From Muribaculaceae bacterium (GTDB lineage Bacteria > Bacteroidota > Bacteroidia > Bacteroidales > Muribaculaceae), in NCBI GenBank assembly GCA_029061255.1, contig JAIDSL010000102.1, positions 1-64,000 of the forward strand: DNA of 64,000 nt, in the 5' to 3' direction. Shown here piece after piece: positions 9,254 to 20,500 of this stretch (position 1 is its first letter; the number at the start of each line of letters is the position of its first letter). The position numbers and the translations under genes are program-made. Under the pieces are notes generated by a model. The model had not been told where the DNA came from. It did no database searches and saw only the letters and a program-made list of their open reading frames with translations.

Positions 9254-10119
9254 TTTTCGAAGATTATTTCTCCGCCATTCCGAAGGCTGATTTTGCAATT
9301 GGCAGGAGCCTTGATATTTTTGTCAAGTGTCACTGTACCAATCTCATCCGCGACAATTTCGCCTGATGTCGGATTCTTGATATTCGTGATTTTTCCCGAA
9401 ATTAAGGCCTTGAGATTCGAATATTCGAAAGCGCGGTCGCAGTCCTGTCCAAATGTACAGTTCTCAAGCGTCAGATCATCGGCGTAGCAGAGTGGTTGCT
9501 CGCCTGTGATGTGGCAGTTGACGAGTCGCAGATTCTTGGAGTGCCAGCCGAGATATTCGCCGTTGAGTTCAGAGTCGTAGATGGTGACGTTCTCCACCTC
9601 CCAGAAAGCATCCTTGGTCGTGATCTTAGCATTGCGGATCACGACGTTTTTCACATATTGGAACACGTACTTGCTGTCTGATTCCAGTCCGTCGACCTCT
9701 ATGTTCTCGCTAAACATGAAGGGATATGTGCCGTCATGGAGCTTAAGGTTCTTTATCTTGATGTCTTTGCAGCGCCAGAATACTTCGTCGGCATCGTTCA
9801 TCACTACGTTCTCGATATCGAGGTCATACATCTCGCGAAACATTTTAGGAGCGTCTATCACGGTATCTTTCATCTTGAGATGATCGCTATACCAGAGTGC
9901 GGAGCGTCCTCCTACTGCAAAATAGCAATTATCGATTAGAAAACGGTGTACGTGCCAGAAGGGATAATTACCCTCAAACACACAGTTAAATGCTTCTATG
10001 TTGCTGCATTCCTTAATGGCAGACTCACCGGCACGGATCACGACATTTTCCAAACGCACATTATGAGTCTCGAAAAGAGGACGTTCTCCTCCGAATTCCT
10101 TATCTTTGATTATTTCCAT
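9250..10119 (-). CDS. DUF3737 right-handed beta-helix protein
   Basis: 289 aa with repeated short beta-helix rungs (CSNIEAFNCVFEG, DLDIENVVMND...); typical DUF3737. Confidence 0.9.
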   Translation of the reverse strand: MEIIKDKEFGGERPLFETHNVRLENVVIRAGESAIKECSNIEAFNCVFEGNYPFWHVHRFLIDNCYFAVGGRSALWYSDHLKMKDTVIDAPKMFREMYDLDIENVVMNDADEVFWRCKDIKIKNLKLHDGTYPFMFSENIEVDGLESDSKYVFQYVKNVVIRNAKITTKDAFWEVENVTIYDSELNGEYLGWHSKNLRLVNCHITGEQPLCYADDLTLENCTFGQDCDRAFEYSNLKALISGKITNIKNPTSGEIVADEIGTVTLDKNIKAPANCKISLRNGGEIIFEK

Positions 10120-10155
10120 AGACTGGTCTTGAGGTTTAGAAGGTTTAAGAGGTTT

Positions 10156-10187
10156 AAAGAGGCGGCTCAGTGTCAGAGCCGCCTCTT
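10156..10187. terminator. Strong hairpin, probable terminator
   Basis: aaagaggcggctc-agtgtca-gagccgcctcttt, downstream of the minus-strand pectate lyase. Confidence 0.65.
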
Positions 10188-10281
10188 TATTAACAATAAA
10201 TTCAAATCAGATGTTTCGAATCTTAGATTTTGGTAGGAATATACTAAATATGGGTATAAGGATAAGGTCTCCGACCTGAAT

Positions 10282-12114
10282 TTATTTCAATATTTTTTTA
10301 CCGTTCCTAATCACGATTCCGGTTGCGTCTTCCCCTACTTCAACACCTTGGAGGTTGAAAGTGCGGGTGTCAGTAGAGCCATTATTGATGATCTGGTCCA
10401 CGCTGTTGCTGCCGAATTCCTGCTTCCCTTCGAGGAGCACACCCCCTTCGTTGCCGCCTTCCACGATGTGGGCCACAAGGCCATTCATGTAGTTCTCAAG
10501 GTTGGTATAGCCGTTTTCAGCAGTTGCGGGTCCATCCTCCGGGTCGTTGGGATTCAGTCCGTTGGCTGTCTCCCATTCATCGGGCATACCATCCCCGTCG
10601 GTGTCTGTCTTGGCTTCCAATGAGTTGAGTTTTGGGAATCCTGTGCTTCCGTCGGCATAGGTGATATCATCTTGGCTATTTATAAGCCCCTTGCCGATAC
10701 CACTGACGATGCAACTTGCTGCTCCGTCGCGGGTGTCAGCTACCATCATTTCGTCATATTCGTCGCGGCTGAGCGAAGCTCCGGCATATTTAAGCACACG
10801 GTCATAGGCATCCTCTGCAGTGTGGGTGGTGACAGCTGCAAACTCCATAGGCACGAAGGCATGGAGTTCCTCTTCAGTGGCGTTGTGATAGTCTACCTTT
10901 GTGCCCTTGTCCACCTGATTGAAGAGACCTATGGTCCAGTTGTCGGCCGACACATCGGCGTATTTGGAGTTGACATTTCCTTCAATGTAGTAGCTGCCCC
11001 ACTTGTGGAGTGTCTTACCCCAGTCGTTTGTAGAGACCTTTACTTCCTGTCCGTCGACTGTAATACAAAGTTTTTCAATGTCGATCTCATATTTGTTGTC
11101 ATCGCCCTCGAATGTCAGATATCCTTTATCTTCTTTGTCTACAGTCAATTTACAAGTGGAAAGGTCTGTTCCTTTCACTTTGTTGTAGTTCTTGGCGGTG
11201 GCCTTGAGTTGGTCAGCCTTTATGCAATAGTCGAATGTGCGGATACCTGGCTTGGCCATGCGCTTTTGCTTCCCTTCGTTGATAGCATTTGTTGCGGGCC
11301 CCGGTTTGTAGTAGTTGTTGACGATATTCACGGTCATTGCCTCGCCTCCGTAGCATCCTTCGCCGGCATAGTTATACATTACATTATTGCGCAGGTCCAT
11401 ACGCTCGTCGAGCTGAGTGCCGGGACGAGGCCCGAGACGTGGCACTCGTGAGCCGTGGTGGGCGAGGAGGTTGTGGTGGTAGGAAGCTCCGGCTCCTCCC
11501 CAGTTGCCTCCGTAGCCGTGTGCGCCCTTGCTATGGCCTGAGTTTACGAGGCTTTGGGTGATCATGCTCCATTGGACAGTGATGTTTTTCGATCCGTAGA
11601 CGGATAGACACTCGTCGATACTCCAGCTTACTGAGCAGTGGTCGATCATTATCTTCTGTCCGTCCATGCCTCCAAGTCCGTCACCCTCATGAGCTTTATT
11701 ATTGATTTTCAATGCCTCGTTGCCGAGACGGAAACGCATGAAGCGTATGATTACATTGGGTGCGCTGATCACGAATGGATAATCGGCGATGCAGATGCCG
11801 TCGCCGGGAGCAGTCTGTCCGGCTATCGTCACATTGCCATTGCGGAGCTTGAGCTCTGACTTGAGCCTGATGGTGCCGCTTACATCAAATACGATTGTGC
11901 GTGCCCCGCTCTGTCCGCACGCCCAGCGGAAAGAGCCTTCCCCATCATCATCAAGGTTAGTCACATGGTAGACTTTGCCACCACGGCCTCCTGTAGTGAT
12001 CGCACCAAATCCTTCAGCACCTGGGAAGGAGGGGAGAAGTGCATCTTCAGCGAAAGTCGGGATGCTGACAGCGGCTACCATAGCCGCTGTCAGAAATATT
12101 TTCCTAATCTTCAT
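10282..12114 (-). CDS. Secreted pectate lyase-like protein with type-A C-terminal sorting tail
   Basis: 610 aa; signal peptide, FPGAEGFGAITTGGRGGKVYHVTNL, IVFDVSGTI, WSMITQSLVNSGHSKGAHGYGG; tail TFNLQGVEVGEDATGIVIRNGKKILK. Confidence 0.9.
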   Translation of the reverse strand: MKIRKIFLTAAMVAAVSIPTFAEDALLPSFPGAEGFGAITTGGRGGKVYHVTNLDDDGEGSFRWACGQSGARTIVFDVSGTIRLKSELKLRNGNVTIAGQTAPGDGICIADYPFVISAPNVIIRFMRFRLGNEALKINNKAHEGDGLGGMDGQKIMIDHCSVSWSIDECLSVYGSKNITVQWSMITQSLVNSGHSKGAHGYGGNWGGAGASYHHNLLAHHGSRVPRLGPRPGTQLDERMDLRNNVMYNYAGEGCYGGEAMTVNIVNNYYKPGPATNAINEGKQKRMAKPGIRTFDYCIKADQLKATAKNYNKVKGTDLSTCKLTVDKEDKGYLTFEGDDNKYEIDIEKLCITVDGQEVKVSTNDWGKTLHKWGSYYIEGNVNSKYADVSADNWTIGLFNQVDKGTKVDYHNATEEELHAFVPMEFAAVTTHTAEDAYDRVLKYAGASLSRDEYDEMMVADTRDGAASCIVSGIGKGLINSQDDITYADGSTGFPKLNSLEAKTDTDGDGMPDEWETANGLNPNDPEDGPATAENGYTNLENYMNGLVAHIVEGGNEGGVLLEGKQEFGSNSVDQIINNGSTDTRTFNLQGVEVGEDATGIVIRNGKKILK

Positions 12115-13907
12115 TTCTTAAGTACCTTATCTGTTTCGGAAGATCCGTTGGCAAATACGATGCGGCGGATGCTGATGCCCTGTGCCGGTTCGGCAAGACG
12201 CACACCATTGAGGTCATAATATTCCACTGCTATCACGTCACCCTTGGAAGTCTCAATGCTCTCTACTCCACTCATTCGGATGCATTCGGGATAATATTCA
12301 TCCACTGTGTCAATGGCATCGGCGTTGCCAGCCTTCATTATGTCCTCGACGAGTTGGTTGAGATATACTTCCACATTAGTGTATATTCCCTTGGTGTCGA
12401 CGGTATAAGCATTTGCATCTTCTGCATCGTCGGGATTGAGTCCGTTGGCGAGCTCCCATTCATCGGGCATGCCGTCGCGGTCGGTATCATAGCCGTCAGG
12501 GCGGCTCACACTCTTGAGCGCAGGGAAACTTGCCGTGTTAGGATTCTCTTCGCCATTAGGGTCGTTGATGAAGTCGAGGATACCTGCTGTGTTTGAGGTG
12601 GGGTACTGCTTGCCGTTCTTGTCTATGTATGGCTCTTTCCCGTAGTATGTAACTGTGCCTGTACGAGCTTCTTCCATATATCGGGCATCGACAGCATCGC
12701 GATAGAGTGATGCACCGCAATAGTTGAGCACCTTGTCGTAGACAGTCTGTGCGCTTTGTGTTGTCACGATGCCGGCATCGATCGGCTCGTCGAGCTTTAC
12801 ACGGAGGTAGCTGTAGCCGTCTATTTCCGTGTAATCTGCGTTCTCACCGAATTTGTGTTTGGTATCAGGCATGTATTTTTCTCCGTCTACTGTCTTGAGC
12901 CCGCTGTCGTATTTCACCCCTTTCCAGTCATAGTTCTCCGGTTCAGAGGCAGCAGTCACATAGTTGCCGTCGATGTAGTAGCGTGAGCAAAGGTTGCGCA
13001 GTGCCTCATTGGTTGAGTTGCCATCGTTGCCGACTGACACTTGAGTGACATTGGTCTTGTTTTTTGTGCCGGGACCAGCCTGGTAGTAGTTGTTGACAAT
13101 GTTGATGTAGCCGCCACCGGGGCCACCGTAGCTGCCGTTGCCATTGCCCCAATTGTAGAGCACGTTGTTGCGGAAGTCGACGCGTTCTGCATCTACTGTG
13201 TTCTCATACTTTTCCTTGTCCCAGCCGTCCCATTCGTATCGGGCACCATTGAATCGAGGTGCACGGTTCTGGATATGTGTCAGATAGTTATGGTGGAAAG
13301 AGGCTTCCTTTCCTCCCCATATGCCACCATAGCTGTGTGCTCCCTTGGAGTGGCCGGGGTTGGCGAGACCTTCTCCGATCGTACACCATTGCATGGTGAA
13401 GTTACGGTTATCGTAGAATGAAGCCACTTCATCGATACTCCATGAGAAGGAGCAGTGGTCGAGGATAATGTTCTTGCGGCGTCGACCCCATGTGGCGTCC
13501 GCTCCGTCGTTGACATCCTTGACTTGCGAGCGACGGCTGCGGATGAAGCGCACGATCACGTTGTCGCACTGGCCAAAATAGAGAGTATAGTAGCGAAGTG
13601 TGATGCCACCCTCAGGAGCAGTCTGTCCGGCAATGGTGGTGTTAGATGTCATGTTAAGCTGACTTTTGAGGTCGATATAGCCGCTTACGTCGAATACGAT
13701 GGTCTTCGGCCCCTCCTGGGCAATAGCCCAACGCAGGGAACCCTCCCCACTGTCGTTGAGATTGGTGACGTGGATGATTTTGCCGCCACGTCCGCCTGTA
13801 GTGAAACGTCCGTGGCCTTCGGCTCCGGGAAATGCCGGAATTGCTTCCTCAGCGAAAAGAGGCATGCAGAGCGCAAGAGCTCCTGCCATGAGTAAAGATT
13901 TCTTCAT
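12111..13907 (-). CDS. Secreted pectate lyase-like protein
   Basis: 598 aa; FPGAEGHGRFTTGGRGGKIIHVTNLNDSGEGSLRWA; paralogous to its downstream neighbour; 4-bp overlap. Confidence 0.9.
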   Translation of the reverse strand: MKKSLLMAGALALCMPLFAEEAIPAFPGAEGHGRFTTGGRGGKIIHVTNLNDSGEGSLRWAIAQEGPKTIVFDVSGYIDLKSQLNMTSNTTIAGQTAPEGGITLRYYTLYFGQCDNVIVRFIRSRRSQVKDVNDGADATWGRRRKNIILDHCSFSWSIDEVASFYDNRNFTMQWCTIGEGLANPGHSKGAHSYGGIWGGKEASFHHNYLTHIQNRAPRFNGARYEWDGWDKEKYENTVDAERVDFRNNVLYNWGNGNGSYGGPGGGYINIVNNYYQAGPGTKNKTNVTQVSVGNDGNSTNEALRNLCSRYYIDGNYVTAASEPENYDWKGVKYDSGLKTVDGEKYMPDTKHKFGENADYTEIDGYSYLRVKLDEPIDAGIVTTQSAQTVYDKVLNYCGASLYRDAVDARYMEEARTGTVTYYGKEPYIDKNGKQYPTSNTAGILDFINDPNGEENPNTASFPALKSVSRPDGYDTDRDGMPDEWELANGLNPDDAEDANAYTVDTKGIYTNVEVYLNQLVEDIMKAGNADAIDTVDEYYPECIRMSGVESIETSKGDVIAVEYYDLNGVRLAEPAQGISIRRIVFANGSSETDKVLKK

Positions 13908-13936
13908 GATGATATATAGTTTTTAGTTATCAGTTA

Positions 13937-14794
13937 TTAGTTATTGATTGTCAAGATTGTGAGATAATAGGTGTCTTTTGGAGTATAGTCATCATTTAAT
14001 AGATGTTTGACATCTTTCAGCGAGAAATTATGGTCTGACGCTATCGCCACATATTTTTCAGTGTCATTATCAGGTATGTATATGTATTCTTCTACTGCGG
14101 TGTCGCTTTTCGGAGATGCTATAGGATTGCGGCGGAAGAACAGACGCAATCCTTTTTCTTCGTCTTTGGCGACAATGTTGAAATACAGAGGTTGAGCCGT
14201 GGAATTGTGGAGCACGAAGTTGAATGCGCCGTCAGTGTTGTCGTCTTCCGTCTCAATCTGTCGGCATGCCAGGGAGATGAAGCTTTGGTGTGCGGAGTCA
14301 TCCTCAGTCGGATTAGCCAAAAGATATGTGAGATAACTCATGCTGTCAGGAATATTTATAAGAGTAGGCACTACGGCATCAGTCTCGTGGATTGCCATTC
14401 CCATAGCATCATATCCACTGCGTTTCTGTGTCGCATTGTCTGCCACTGCCGAGATCACCTTGCGGTTGATGTTGCGGGTTATGTTGGCAGCCTGCGATTC
14501 AGCCTTTTTCATAAGAGACTTTACGCTCATCTTCCCCGTTTGTGTAGAAGAATAGATGCGGTGTGTTTCAGAGTCAAGGATATCCACGCTCCCGTCTGCG
14601 GGAATTGTCAGCACATCGTCGGCTACCACTGTGGCGCGGCGTTGTGCCTTTACGGTCTTAGCGTTGCTTTTGACAGTGACCTCTCCCTTCACTTTATAGA
14701 TCTGAAGGGAAGCTGTAGCCTTTGGGGCGAGCAAGACTGCACATGCCGTTAGAAATACTGCTGCCAGCAGTTGTTTGATTCTAATAGTCCTCAT
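13937..14794 (-). CDS. Secreted protein with FecR-like N-terminal domain
   Basis: 285 aa; signal peptide then YKVKGEVTVKSNAKTVKAQRRATVVADDVLTIPADGSVDILDSETHRIYSS. Confidence 0.6.
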   Translation of the reverse strand: MRTIRIKQLLAAVFLTACAVLLAPKATASLQIYKVKGEVTVKSNAKTVKAQRRATVVADDVLTIPADGSVDILDSETHRIYSSTQTGKMSVKSLMKKAESQAANITRNINRKVISAVADNATQKRSGYDAMGMAIHETDAVVPTLINIPDSMSYLTYLLANPTEDDSAHQSFISLACRQIETEDDNTDGAFNFVLHNSTAQPLYFNIVAKDEEKGLRLFFRRNPIASPKSDTAVEEYIYIPDNDTEKYVAIASDHNFSLKDVKHLLNDDYTPKDTYYLTILTINN

Positions 14795-15957
14795 ATTCTG
14801 TCGTTGTTTGTTTTCTTAAATATATTTGCTATTCGGTCGCAGACACCGTTTTTAGTGAACAGTCCGATATAAATATCACAAGCAGCCACACCCAAAGATG
14901 TTGACAATATGGCGAATGCGAAGTTTAAGTCAATTCCATAATATATATATGCCATAGTCCCTCCTATAATCATGGCATATAGCATTGCAAACTGCACTAC
15001 CCTGACCACAAGAGGCCCTGCCGGGCTTTCCCAGAGGCGCATATTGATCAATACAATAAGGAAGCAAGTGATGGCTGCCACTGCATAGGATTCAAATGGC
15101 GTCAACTCCCTTATGAAGTCGCCCGATAGCATTGTGGCAGTGGTGTGGGCATGGATAAGCAGTCCGGGCATAAAGTTGTCGAGAGGTGTGACGTGAAGGT
15201 CACCGGCATTCTGCATCTTGCCTACCAACACAATCTTACCCTTGATAAGATCCGGATTATCGACAATCTCCTCAGGATCTATAATGTCAAATTTACGCGA
15301 AGCGAACTTAATGAACTCGTCATGTTCTGGTCTTTCAGCCAATTTTTCAGCTGCTTTCGGACGAGCCAGCTTGATCAGGGCAGAGGGGAGAGAGGCGACT
15401 ATTCCTTCTTCCGTCTTGAAACTTCTTGAGAATTCCCTGACAGTGGTTCGCTCTCCGGCATCCCCTTGTATGTTTACTGCGGCGAATCCCCCTTTAGGGA
15501 TCACGATATCGTCATAATAAGAAAGGTGTTGCGTGTGTATCCCATCATCGTCGCTTGATACTCGGACAGGCATCACGAGATTTTCGCAGCAGGCAAGGGA
15601 TTCCGCCAGAGGGTCATCATCGGGATCAGATGGCGGTGCGAAGGCAATGTCAAGACCTACTGCACCGGGCTCACAAAAGTCGATGTCGTCTATTGTTCTG
15701 GCAATATCACGGCGAGTATAGCCGTCTACGGGGACAATGACGATGTCTTCATCAAGTGTGGAAACGGCGCGGTCATCGGCTACGATTGTATAGAAATCGC
15801 TGAATCTGAAGTCGGAAGCCTTCTCCATGGGGGAGAAGAATGAGACCGACATCAGATCATAGACCACCACATGAGAGAAAAGCAGGGTCATGACCGTTAT
15901 CACCACCGATTTGATCGGCAGCGGCAGCGACGACATTGTTTCTGACAGTCTTTTCAT
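14791..15957 (-). CDS. CHASE2 domain membrane protein without an output domain
   Basis: 388 aa; N-terminal TM, DIVIVPVDGYTRRDIARTIDDIDFCEPGAVGLDIAFAPP, GKIVLVGKMQNAGDLHVTPLDNFMPGLLIHAHTTATMLSGDFIREL, C-terminal TMs. Confidence 0.87.
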   Translation of the reverse strand: MKRLSETMSSLPLPIKSVVITVMTLLFSHVVVYDLMSVSFFSPMEKASDFRFSDFYTIVADDRAVSTLDEDIVIVPVDGYTRRDIARTIDDIDFCEPGAVGLDIAFAPPSDPDDDPLAESLACCENLVMPVRVSSDDDGIHTQHLSYYDDIVIPKGGFAAVNIQGDAGERTTVREFSRSFKTEEGIVASLPSALIKLARPKAAEKLAERPEHDEFIKFASRKFDIIDPEEIVDNPDLIKGKIVLVGKMQNAGDLHVTPLDNFMPGLLIHAHTTATMLSGDFIRELTPFESYAVAAITCFLIVLINMRLWESPAGPLVVRVVQFAMLYAMIIGGTMAYIYYGIDLNFAFAILSTSLGVAACDIYIGLFTKNGVCDRIANIFKKTNNDRI

Positions 15958-16098
15958 CTCGTTTCGTTGGTCAGGTTAGTCGGAAAAATTCAAATATGTA
16001 AAGATAGTAAATTTCTTTCGAATAGCCGTGGACTGTCAGCCCTTTTTAACAAAATATAACTCTTCCCTTTGCTTCATACTGCGCTAAGCGCCGTTATC

Positions 16099-17247
16099 TC
16101 ATACTCCAATCCCCGATTCTCCTTCTTCTCGTTGAAGTTCATAGAATCCGATCTCCACCTCTTTGTTCGGGAACCGAAGCTCGTAGAGATTGGCATCCTC
16201 GTGGTAGTCAGCGATGGTCAGGTAGCCGGTCTGGAACATGAGAGGGAGGGGATTGCGGTCGTTGAGACCCACAGTCATCAGTTCCTTACGCGAACATGTC
16301 TTTCCGTTGATATTCGGCGGGAAGGTGCCGAGGGCACGGATACGCCTTACCAGGAAAGTAGGGGTGCCTGTGGCAAACCAATACGGGTCAATCCTCTCCA
16401 TGTCAAGGGCATTCAGGACGCTGAAGGGATTGTACAGACGTGAACCCTCTTCTGTGAACATATAGCCGTCGTAGTACTCCCTCATGGCGTGGAGTGTGTC
16501 CTCAAAACCTTCTTTCCGTTTTTTAGCGAGCATCTCGATGCCGGGATGGAAATTATCGACGAGTTCTTTCTCCGACCATCCACAGATGTCGGCGTATCTG
16601 TCCGACATCGATATGTCCTTGAGGTTGTTGAGGTCGCTGAAGATGCTTACCTTGCTGAAGCGTGCTACTCCCGTGATGAACGCGAACCGTATGTAGCGGT
16701 CCATGCTCTTGAGGTTGCCGAAGAAGCTCTTCAGTGTTCGCTGGTTTTTTTCAAACAGATCTTTGTTGTCCTCTATATCAAGCAACGGTTTGTCATACTC
16801 ATCAATCAGGATCGCCACCTGACGGCCAGTAGCTTCCACAACCCTTTCTATCAAAATCGAGAACCTGCCGGCAAGAGTATTATCCAACTCTGTCAGTCCG
16901 TATTTTTTCTCATAGTTTTTTAGTTGGCGGTTAAGCAGACTGGAGAGTCCGTGCTCCAGCGAATAGTTCTCCGCAGTAAAGTCGAATCTCAGGACGGGAT
17001 ACGGAGTCCAGTCAAGATTCATACTGTCGGCTGCGAGTCCCTTGAAGAGCTCCCTCCTTCCTTCGAAATATGCCTCCAATGTCGACAGCATCAGGCTCTT
17101 CCCGAACCGTCGCGGACGGCTCAGGAATATGAACTGCCCCTGGCTAAGAAGGGGCTTAATATATGAGGTCTTGTCTACATAGGCATATCCTTCCTTGATG
17201 ATCTTAGAGAAGGTCTGTATGCCGATCGGGTATCTCAATTCGTCCAT
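16099..17247 (-). CDS. AAA-ATPase-like domain protein lacking C-terminal PD-(D/E)XK region
   Basis: YPIGIQTFSKIIKEGYAYVDKTSYI, FLSRPRRFGKSLMLSTLEAYFEGRRELF, VAILIDEYDKPLL; ends shortly after RFPNKEVEIGFYELQ. Start 17247 preferred over ORF start 17295. Confidence 0.88.
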   Translation of the reverse strand: MDELRYPIGIQTFSKIIKEGYAYVDKTSYIKPLLSQGQFIFLSRPRRFGKSLMLSTLEAYFEGRRELFKGLAADSMNLDWTPYPVLRFDFTAENYSLEHGLSSLLNRQLKNYEKKYGLTELDNTLAGRFSILIERVVEATGRQVAILIDEYDKPLLDIEDNKDLFEKNQRTLKSFFGNLKSMDRYIRFAFITGVARFSKVSIFSDLNNLKDISMSDRYADICGWSEKELVDNFHPGIEMLAKKRKEGFEDTLHAMREYYDGYMFTEEGSRLYNPFSVLNALDMERIDPYWFATGTPTFLVRRIRALGTFPPNINGKTCSRKELMTVGLNDRNPLPLMFQTGYLTIADYHEDANLYELRFPNKEVEIGFYELQREEGESGIGV

Positions 17248-17401
17248 AATCCTCAAACTTTTCGCAAATATAGCGAAAAAAACTCTAATACGCAAATGTG
17301 GTGAGCTGTCAGTTGAGTGCTGTCAGTTCGCCCAACGCGATACGCACTTCGCGTAACGCATATGTTAAAATTAAAAATTTTTAAAAAAAGTAGGATAATT
17401 T

Positions 17402-17433
17402 TTTGGAAATATTGTGAAGATTCCTTAATTTTG
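17402..17433 (+). promoter_or_regulatory. Bacteroidetes-type promoter (TTTG-N20-TAATTTTG)
   Basis: TTTG 17402-17405; TAATTTTG 17426-17433, upstream of SusC-like gene. Confidence 0.6.
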
Positions 17434-17560
17434 CGTGCTAAACCTATCGAAATAAGTTTAAAATTAGTAATTAACCTATTAAAAATCGTAACTTCACAAG
17501 AGTTCCGGCTTGGAATCAAAAAGAGTGAAATTATTGAAAATAAACATCATAAAATGTATT

Positions 17561-20500
17561 ATGACCAAAATTAAACTAACATCGAAACGAGAAAAGGGTG
17601 GGAGCTTCCTTTGGAAGACATTCCTGACCTTGATCGCCATCTTGATGGCGGTTCCTGCGTTCGCTCAGAATGTCGACGTATCCGGTACGGTACTCGACGA
17701 CCAGGGCGAACCACTCATCGGCGTTACCGTTATGGTGGAAGGGACATCCAACGGTACGGCAACCGATTTTGACGGCAATTATTCATTAAAGAACGTGCCT
17801 TCCAAGGGCAAACTGGTGTTCTCCTACATCGGTTATTCTCAGCAGACCATCGACGTTAAGGGTCGCACTCAGATCGACGTGAAGATGAGTGAAGACTCCA
17901 AAGCACTCGACGAGCTCGTCGTAGTCGGCTATGGCCAGATCAAGAAGGCCGACCTCACCGGTTCAGTGTCAGTCGTTGATGCAGGTCAGATCACAGCAAA
18001 AGGCTCTGCATCAGTGCTTGAGGCTATGCAGGGTACAGTTCCGGGTGTAAGCATTACTAAGGCAACCGGTCGTACTAATGGCACTATTGATATTGAAATA
18101 CGTGGTAAGTCTTCGATTAACTCTGATACAAAACCTCTTTATGTAGTTGATGGTATTCAGACAAGCGATATCTCGTTCCTTAATCCTCAGGATATTGAAC
18201 GTATTGACATCCTAAAAGATGCTTCTTCTACCGCAATTTATGGTTCGCGCGCTACTGCCGGTGTAGTAATGATTACTACTAAGAGCGGGGCGAATGTCAA
18301 TAAGGGTACAAAGGCTACAATTTCTTATGATGGTTATTACGGTGTCAGCAAGATTGTCCGCATGCCCCAGTTCATGGATGGCGACCAGTGGTATCGTTAT
18401 CGTTTCATGAAGTTTACCCAGCCGACAGGTGGTGTGACTGCTTGGGAACCTCAGACTACTTTCGGTGCGCTCCCATCCGCTATGGGTATTGGTCAGGCTC
18501 TTCTTCAGCAAGCTCAGGGAGATATTGCATCCCCTTATATCATGAAGGAAATGCTGGCCAATGACGCTACTTATTACTGGCCTGGCCTCGTGACTCAGGA
18601 CGGTCACCAGCAGAACCACTATGTGTCGGTTTCCGGTGCCGGTGAGAAAGTTAACTATCATTTCGGCCTCGGTTACGAGAATGTCGAGGGTACATATAAA
18701 GGTGATGGCAAGTCTACTTATTCGTTCAAGGGAAGTGTTGACGCGACTTTGAATAAGGTAATCAGTGCCGGATTTAATTTCAATCTCGCACAGATCAACA
18801 ATGACTATGCTGACAGCGACGCAATAGCTCAGGCGTATCGTGTGAATCCTTATATGATTCCTTTCGATGAAGAAGGTAATACCGTGCATTTCCCTGGCAA
18901 CAAGGCAACCCTCGGCACCGATGCCAATCAGTTCTCCGACTTCATCAATCCTCTTGATAGGATGAAGAACTCTGAGGAAAAGCGCAAGACTTATCGTTTG
19001 CTTGGCAATATTTATGCTCAGTTTAATATAATTCCGGGTCTTAGTTTCAAGACGACCATATCGCCTACTTACACTTCTTACCGCAACGGTAAATATGTTG
19101 GTTTCACTAATCCTCAGACAGGTAAGACTTGGGTCGACAACGACACGAGGACTGCTACTGTAAAGAATTATACAAGCTATGGTTGGACTTGGGATAATGT
19201 CTTGAGCTACATCCGAAGCTTTGGCGACCACAGCATTAATGCGATGGCTCTGTATTCGGCGAGAAAAGATAACTCGGAGACTTATGAGGAGACTGCCATC
19301 AATCCGATCGAACAGACTAAATGGTGGAATCTCGGCACCGGCACTAAGGGTGAGGCTTCCGTAAGTTCGGCTTTCGCTGAGGAGTCTATGGAATCAATTG
19401 CTATCCGTGCCAACTATTCATGGAAAAGCAGGTATATGGTCACAGCAACTGTTCGTTGGGACGGTTCTTCCAAGTTCGCTCCCGGTTATCGTTGGGGTTG
19501 TTTCCCCTCTGTCGCTCTTGGTTGGAACATCGCAGAGGAAAGTTTCCTCCAGAAGTGGTGGCTCAACAATCTTAAGCTTCGTCTCAGCTACGGTGTGACT
19601 GGTAACAATACAGGCGTAGGTAAGTATGAAACTATCGTTGGCGTTTCTTCCTCAAGCTTCTATCCATTCGGAGGTAAATATGTAGATGGCTTCTATCCTT
19701 CCGGAATTGTTGATAAGGAAATACAATGGGAGTCTTCTCATGAGTATAATGTAGGTTTAGATTATGGCTTCCTCAATAATAGGATCACCGGTAGCATCGA
19801 GTGGTATCACAAGACTTCCAAGGAGTTGCTTTATCACATGCCTCTTCCAATGGAGACTGGTTATGATAAAGTCTATACTAATATAGGTTCTGTCAGAAAT
19901 ACCGGTGTGGAATTCAGTATTACTACGACGAATATCGACACTAATGATTGGACGTGGACTACAACACTCAATCTCTCACATAATGACAACAAAGTACTTC
20001 AAATCAACGGCATATCTGATCAAGTAATCAATGGTCCAGGCGGTACCCTCTTTGTTGGACAACCTATAAACAATACTTTTTCCTATGCGTGGGACGGTAT
20101 TGTGTCGGATAGAAACATGACTGTGCCAAACCACCAGATTGCTATCGATAAAGGTTTTACCCCCGGACAGACTGTAAGGGAATGTGACTATTACTATGCT
20201 TGCTACGGTCAGTCTGAAGGTCAGCCTATTATCAGAGATGTTAATGGCGACGGTAAGTGGGATGAAAACGACCGTGTGGTTATGAATGGCAATCCGAAGC
20301 TTACAGGTGCTATTATTTCCAATCTTTCTTACCGCCTTCCTAAGAAGGGTGGCTCTATTGATTTCGGTTTCTCGATATATACCAAAATGGGCTTTAAGTG
20401 CGTATCTCCCTTCATGGCCGGCGACTGGTTTGACTGGCATGATCGTGGCCGAGGAAAAGTCATGATGGATAACTATATCCCTGCAGGTATGCTGCTGGAT

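Noticed and set aside
10672-11451. 259-aa plus-strand ORF inside the pectate lyase region
   Set aside because: Antisense shadow ORF of a convincing pectate-lyase-like CDS.
18212-19231. 339-aa minus-strand ORF antisense to SusC
   Set aside because: Lies fully inside a confidently assigned SusC gene; composition reflects the antisense frame, no recognisable domain.
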